NCBI GenBank assembly: GCA_045535635.1
Contig: JAZSLZ010000119.1
Span: forward strand, 1 to 6,772
DNA: 6,772 nucleotides
DNA from: RGIG8700 sp045535635
Lineage (GTDB): Bacteria > Bacillota > Clostridia > RGIG6154
Reading direction: 5' to 3'
Shown: positions 3,266-6,772 of the stretch, one piece after another
How positions within the stretch are numbered: position 1 is the first letter of the stretch
How the letters are laid out: the number at the start of each line of letters is the position of its first letter
Program-made: the position numbers and the translations under genes
Notes under the pieces: generated by a model
Database searches by the model: none
Told to the model about the DNA's origin: nothing
What the model saw: the letters and a program-made list of their open reading frames with translations, nothing else

Positions 3266-5401
3266 TATTTTCATTGTAAGTGATATTCTGTTTTTCTTTG
3301 TGTCGGTTTCTATAACCTTAACTTTAACAATATCTCCAACCTTTAAGACTTCGGATGGATGCTTGATTCTTCTTTCACAGATTTGTGAGATGTGAACTAG
3401 ACCGTCCTGATGAACACCAATGTCAATAAATGCACCAAAGTCTATAACATTTCTTACTGTGCCTGTAAGCTCCATACCCTCTGTTAAGTCTTCAATGCTC
3501 ATAATATCAGAGCGAAGAAGGGGTTTTGGAAGGTCATCTCTTATATCTCTTCCGGGTTTTATAAGCTCAGCTATAATGTCTTTTAAAGTTGGTACACCAA
3601 TGCCTAAAGTTTCTGCAATTTCAGTTATACCTTTGCCTGATACCTTTTCTTCAAGGTCAGTTAGCTTGTTTTCTTTAACATCGCTGTCTGTATATGAGAA
3701 AAGCTTTAAAAGCTTTTCTGCACTTTTGTATGATTCAGGGTGAACAGAGGTGTTATCTAAAATATTTATGCCGTCTGTAATTCTTAAGAAACCTGCACAT
3801 TGTTCAAAGGCTTTTGGACCAAGGCGGGGAACATTTTTCAAATCATCTCTTGAATTAAATCTGCCTTTTTCTTCTCTGTATGAAACGATGTTTTTAGCAA
3901 CGGTTGAAGAAAGACCAGATACATAAGATAAAAGGGAAGGAGATGCAGTATTTAAGTCAACACCAACCTTGTTTACACAGTCCTCAACAACATTTGAAAG
4001 GGTTTCGCTTAATTGCTTTTGAGGCAAATCGTGCTGATACTGACCAACACCGATGGATTTTGGATCAATTTTAACAAGCTCAGCGAGTGGGTCTTGAAGT
4101 CTTCTTGCGATTGAAACTGCAGAACGAAGTGAAACATCAAAATCAGGGAATTCTTCGGCACCAAGCTTTGAAGCTGAGTAAACAGAAGCACCTGCTTCGT
4201 TAACCATCATATATTCAATTCCACCAATTTCTTTAATTAAATCTGCCACAAATATTTCAGATTCTTTAGATGCAGTTCCGTTACCAATTGCAATTAATGT
4301 GATTTTGTGTTTTTTGATTAAATCTGTTAATACCTTTTTAGCCTCTTCTTTTTTGTTTTGTGGTGGGGTAGGATAAACAACGGTTGTGTCTAAAACTTTT
4401 CCTGTTTCGTCACATACTGCGATTTTACAACCGGTTCTGTAGGCAGGGTCAAAGCCCATACAAACTCTGCCTTTAACAGGCGGTTGCATAATAAGTGGTT
4501 CTAAATTATCACCGAAAACTGCAATAGCACTGTCTGATGCTCTTTCTGTGAGCATATTTCTTATTTCTGTTTCAACAGAAGGGAAGATAAGTCTTTTATA
4601 TGAATCTTCAACCGCTTCTTTTACAAGTGTTGAGCAAACATTGTTGCCCTTGACAAATTTATTGTTTATATATCCTAAAATAAATTCGTCATCACCTGAA
4701 ACTGAAACCTTTAAGAATTTTTCTGCTTCGCCTCTGTTTATGGCAAGAATTCTGTGAGACGGAATTCTTGCTACAGGTTCAGAGTATTCATAATACATTG
4801 AATATACTGAATCTTCGTCCTTGGTATTTTTAGTTGTTATAAGACCTCTTGTTGCAAGAGAGTTTCTCACTCTGCCACGGATATATGCATCATCTGAAAC
4901 GGTTTCTGCAATTATATCTTTTGAACCGTTTATGGCATCTTCTACAGATGCAACACCCTTTTCTTCGTTTATGAATTTTTCAGCTTCAATATAAGGCTCA
5001 AATTTTGAGTCCTGTTTTAAAATGCTTTTTGCAAGAGGTTCAAGTCCTTTTGCTTTCGCAACTGTTGCCCTTGTTTGTTTTTTAGGACGGAAAGGACGGT
5101 AAATATCTTCAAGTGCTGCAAGTGTTTCTGCATTTTTAATAGCATTTGCTATTTCGTCTGTCATATTACCGCTTTCTGTAATAGAATTTGCGATTTCTTC
5201 TTTTCTTTTTTCAAAATTTCTTAAATATGTAAGTCTTTCTGAAAGCTTACGAAGAACCTGGTCATCACAAGAGCCTGTAGCTTCTTTTCTGTATCTTGCT
5301 ATGAATGGAATTGTGTTGTCTGCGTCTATTAAGTCTATTATGTTTTTTACATAATGCTCTTTAACAGAAAATTCCTCTGAAAGTATTTTTATAATATCCA
5401 T
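3263..5401 (-). CDS. tex: Tex family RNA-binding transcription accessory protein
   Basis: Tex is a cytoplasmic nucleic-acid-binding protein related to eukaryotic Spt6. It affects transcription and, in some bacteria, toxin expression and stress survival. This copy is 712 residues, near the short end of the usual 715-780. The helical N-terminus holds TIPFIARYRKEATG (30-43) and ALEDIYRPFRPKKQTRA (96-112), both strongly conserved. A YqgF/RNase H-like domain follows, with CMGFDPAYRTGCKIAVCD (314-331) and AIGNGTASKE (371-380). Next come the invariant VNEAGASVYSAS (400-411), GVGQYQHD (451-458), a helix-hairpin-helix region (about 485-540) and a C-terminal S1 RNA-binding domain (about 642-710, with GAFIDIGVHQDGLVHIS). 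It ends directly after S1, without the extra tail of some homologues. CAGGAG (complement of 5409-5414) seven bases upstream supports the ATG at 5401. No frameshift or missing domain was seen. Confidence 0.97.
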   Translation of the reverse strand: MDIIKILSEEFSVKEHYVKNIIDLIDADNTIPFIARYRKEATGSCDDQVLRKLSERLTYLRNFEKRKEEIANSITESGNMTDEIANAIKNAETLAALEDIYRPFRPKKQTRATVAKAKGLEPLAKSILKQDSKFEPYIEAEKFINEEKGVASVEDAINGSKDIIAETVSDDAYIRGRVRNSLATRGLITTKNTKDEDSVYSMYYEYSEPVARIPSHRILAINRGEAEKFLKVSVSGDDEFILGYINNKFVKGNNVCSTLVKEAVEDSYKRLIFPSVETEIRNMLTERASDSAIAVFGDNLEPLIMQPPVKGRVCMGFDPAYRTGCKIAVCDETGKVLDTTVVYPTPPQNKKEEAKKVLTDLIKKHKITLIAIGNGTASKESEIFVADLIKEIGGIEYMMVNEAGASVYSASKLGAEEFPDFDVSLRSAVSIARRLQDPLAELVKIDPKSIGVGQYQHDLPQKQLSETLSNVVEDCVNKVGVDLNTASPSLLSYVSGLSSTVAKNIVSYREEKGRFNSRDDLKNVPRLGPKAFEQCAGFLRITDGINILDNTSVHPESYKSAEKLLKLFSYTDSDVKENKLTDLEEKVSGKGITEIAETLGIGVPTLKDIIAELIKPGRDIRDDLPKPLLRSDIMSIEDLTEGMELTGTVRNVIDFGAFIDIGVHQDGLVHISQICERRIKHPSEVLKVGDIVKVKVIETDTKKNRISLTMKI

Positions 5402-5474
5402 TAAAATTCTCCTGAAAATTTGAATTGAGTTGTAAAGATTTCTTTAAAGACAGTAAGCTGCCTCTTTTAGTGTT

Positions 5475-5503
5475 ATTATAAGGTAAAGAGGTCCAAAAAG
5501 CAA
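5475..5503 (-). promoter_or_regulatory. Sigma-A promoter of tex
   Basis: On the minus strand, TTGCTT (5503-5498) and a perfect TATAAT (5480-5475) are 17 bases apart. The start would be near 5468, leaving a leader of about 67 bases. A seven-base inverted repeat, CCTCTTT (5461-5467) and AAAGAGG (5485-5491), flanks the -10 and could be an operator or chance. Confidence 0.55.
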
Positions 5504-5531
5504 TACTAAAAGTTAATTGTTTTGCACAAAA

Positions 5532-5546
5532 TACTGTGAAGCAGTA
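5532..5546. repeat. Short inverted repeat between the tex and polA promoters
   Basis: TACTG (5532-5536) and CAGTA (5542-5546) are complementary around TGAAG. The stem is only five pairs and has no T-run, so it is not a terminator. It lies upstream of both divergent promoters in the 238-base intergenic region, which otherwise holds only the two promoters and ribosome binding sites. Confidence 0.3.
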
Positions 5547-5572
5547 CAATTTATTAACTGATGCTAATTTTG

Positions 5573-5601
5573 TTGACAGATATATGATTTAATTATATAA
5601 T
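5573..5601 (+). promoter_or_regulatory. Perfect-consensus sigma-A promoter of polA
   Basis: TTGACA (5573-5578) and TATAAT (5596-5601) both match the consensus exactly, at the ideal spacing of 17 bases. The start would be near 5608, about 32 bases before the polA start codon. Such a promoter is expected to be strong and little regulated. Confidence 0.9.
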
Positions 5602-5624
5602 TTATATGTATATTGCAAAAGGAA

Positions 5625-5630
5625 AAGGTG
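5625..5630 (+). promoter_or_regulatory. Ribosome binding site of polA
   Basis: AAGGTG lies nine bases before TTG 5640. An in-frame GTG at 5628 would need the weaker AAAGG at 5618-5622 and would add four residues (M/V-C-Y-F), so TTG is preferred. Confidence 0.5.
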
Positions 5631-5639
5631 TGTTATTTT

Positions 5640-6772
5640 TTGAAAAAATTGTTGATTTTTGATGGTAACAGTATTATAAACAGAGCTTATTACGGAATAA
5701 GACTTTTATCAAATTCAAAGGGCGATTATACAAATGGTATATATGGCTTTTTAAATATATTTTTAAAGTTTTTCCATGAAGAAAAACCTGATTTTGTAGC
5801 CGTAGCATTTGACCTTAAGGACAAGACCTTTAGACATAAAATGTATGAAGGCTACAAAGCACAGAGAAAGGGTATGCCTGAAGAACTTGCATCACAGATG
5901 CAGCCGCTTAAAGATGTTTTAGATGCAATGAATGTTATGCGTCTTGAAAAATCAGGCTTTGAGGCAGACGATATTATCGGAACGGTTTCAAAACAGTGCG
6001 ATGATGAAAACATTAAATGTGTTATTGTAACAGGCGATAAGGATGATTTGCAACTTGCATCAGAAAATACAACAATCAAGCTTGTTGTTACAAGAATGGG
6101 TAACACAGAGACCACTGATTTTGATGCAAAAGCTGTTGAAGAAAAATACGGTGTTACACCAAGAGAGTTTATTGCAATAAAAGCGCTTATGGGGGATTCA
6201 AGTGATAATATTCCGGGTGTTGCAGGAATCGGCGAGAAAACCGCAATGGCTTTAATAGAAAAATACAGAAGTCTTGATATTTTATATGAAAATTTAGCAG
6301 ACCTTAAAGGTGCAACCTTAAAGAAAATTACAGAGGGCAGGGATATGGCATATTTAAGCTATCAGCTTTCTGAAATAAACAGAGAAGTACCTCTTGATGA
6401 AAGCATTGAAGACATGTCTGTAAAAGAGCCTGAAAAAGAAAAGCTTTTTGATATTTTAAATCATTTAGAGCTTAAGAGCATTATTTCAAAGCTTGGTATT
6501 GAGGCATCTGAAAGCTCAAAGGCAGAATATGAGATAATAAATATCAGCTCACCTGATGAAATTAAGCCTGAAAAAGATTTTAATTATATTCTTGATAAAG
6601 ATGAAAATGAAATAAAAAAACTTTCATTTGTAAAAAATGGGAAAGTCTATGTTAAGGACTTTTTAAATCCGCTTGATTTTATGTCATATATTCCTGTTTT
6701 CAAGGAAGTATTTGAAAATGAAAAAATTAAAAAGCTTTCTCACGATATAAAAAGCGATATAGTTTTCCTTAA
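5640..6772 (+). CDS. polA: DNA polymerase I, N-terminal part (cut by window edge)
   Basis: DNA polymerase I fills gaps and removes RNA primers in replication and repair. The visible 377 codons cover the 5'-3' exonuclease and the start of the next domain; the polymerase domain lies beyond the window. The TTG start gives MKKLLIFDGNSIINRAYYG, the standard beginning. The metal-binding acids of the 5' nuclease are all present: D8 in DGN, D58 in AFD, E108/D110/D111 in FEADDII, D133 and D135 in TGDKDD, and D186/D189 in MGDSSDNIPG. A helix-hairpin-helix follows (GVAGIGEKTA, 193-202). From about residue 300 comes the 3'-5' exonuclease-like domain. Where active enzymes have D-x-E in motif I, this one reads NYILDKDENEIKKLSF (315-330) with no clear D-x-E, while KLSHDIKSD (365-373) resembles motif II. 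Loss of proofreading residues is common in Firmicutes Pol I. It is divergent from tex. Confidence 0.96.
   Translation, partial: MKKLLIFDGNSIINRAYYGIRLLSNSKGDYTNGIYGFLNIFLKFFHEEKPDFVAVAFDLKDKTFRHKMYEGYKAQRKGMPEELASQMQPLKDVLDAMNVMRLEKSGFEADDIIGTVSKQCDDENIKCVIVTGDKDDLQLASENTTIKLVVTRMGNTETTDFDAKAVEEKYGVTPREFIAIKALMGDSSDNIPGVAGIGEKTAMALIEKYRSLDILYENLADLKGATLKKITEGRDMAYLSYQLSEINREVPLDESIEDMSVKEPEKEKLFDILNHLELKSIISKLGIEASESSKAEYEIINISSPDEIKPEKDFNYILDKDENEIKKLSFVKNGKVYVKDFLNPLDFMSYIPVFKEVFENEKIKKLSHDIKSDIVFL

Noticed and set aside
3420..4757. Rightward and alternative leftward open frames inside tex
   Set aside because: All lie within the long, fully conserved tex frame and have no domain, ribosome binding site or promoter of their own.
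5361..5549. Leftward open frame across the tex start and intergenic region
   Set aside because: It overlaps the tex ribosome binding site and promoter in another frame and resembles nothing known.
5852..6115. Leftward open frame opposite polA
   Set aside because: It is a shadow of the conserved 5' nuclease domain of polA.

Overview
This window is low-GC DNA from a spore-forming member of the Firmicutes, most likely an uncultured or gut-type Clostridia. The evidence is a clear spoIIID gene (confined to endospore formers), strong AGGAGG-type ribosome binding sites, sigma-A-like promoters, frequent GTG/TTG starts, and Clostridia-like tex and polA genes. No rRNA, tRNA, CRISPR array, transposase or phage gene was seen.

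Layout, left to right. (1) Positions 1-110, minus strand: the first 36 codons of a membrane-anchored protein with its own promoter. (2) 203-733, plus: an Sfp-type 4'-phosphopantetheinyl transferase, divergent from (1), whose promoter lies so close to the start codon that its mRNA may be leaderless. (3) 711-974, minus: spoIIID, overlapping the 3' end of the transferase gene tail to tail. A 53-base inverted repeat lies directly upstream of its GTG start and contains its Shine-Dalgarno sequence. (4) 1029-1266: a strong extended -10 promoter followed by about 195 bases made almost entirely of small hairpins. These are separated by four copies of TCGATATG, then four copies of its reverse complement. 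(5) 1267-3249, plus: four closely spaced genes encoding a four-helix-bundle (23S rRNA IVS/S23-like) protein, a small single-pass membrane protein, an ElaA-type GNAT acetyltransferase and a polytopic DUF2238-like membrane protein. They end at a bidirectional terminator. (6) 3263-5401, minus: tex, convergent with the previous operon. (7) 5640 to the right edge, plus: the start of polA (DNA polymerase I), divergent from tex and driven by a perfect-consensus sigma-A promoter.

Most genes are ordinary housekeeping or sporulation functions. The unusual part is 978-1629. There a long inverted repeat controls or overlaps the spoIIID leader, and abuts a promoter that transcribes a symmetrical, modular hairpin array as the whole 5' leader of a four-helix-bundle gene. 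The array looks like a designed, branched RNA (or DNA cruciform) rather than random repeats. It is the best candidate for an undescribed RNA-protein element. All structures were read by eye; no folding program or database search was run.
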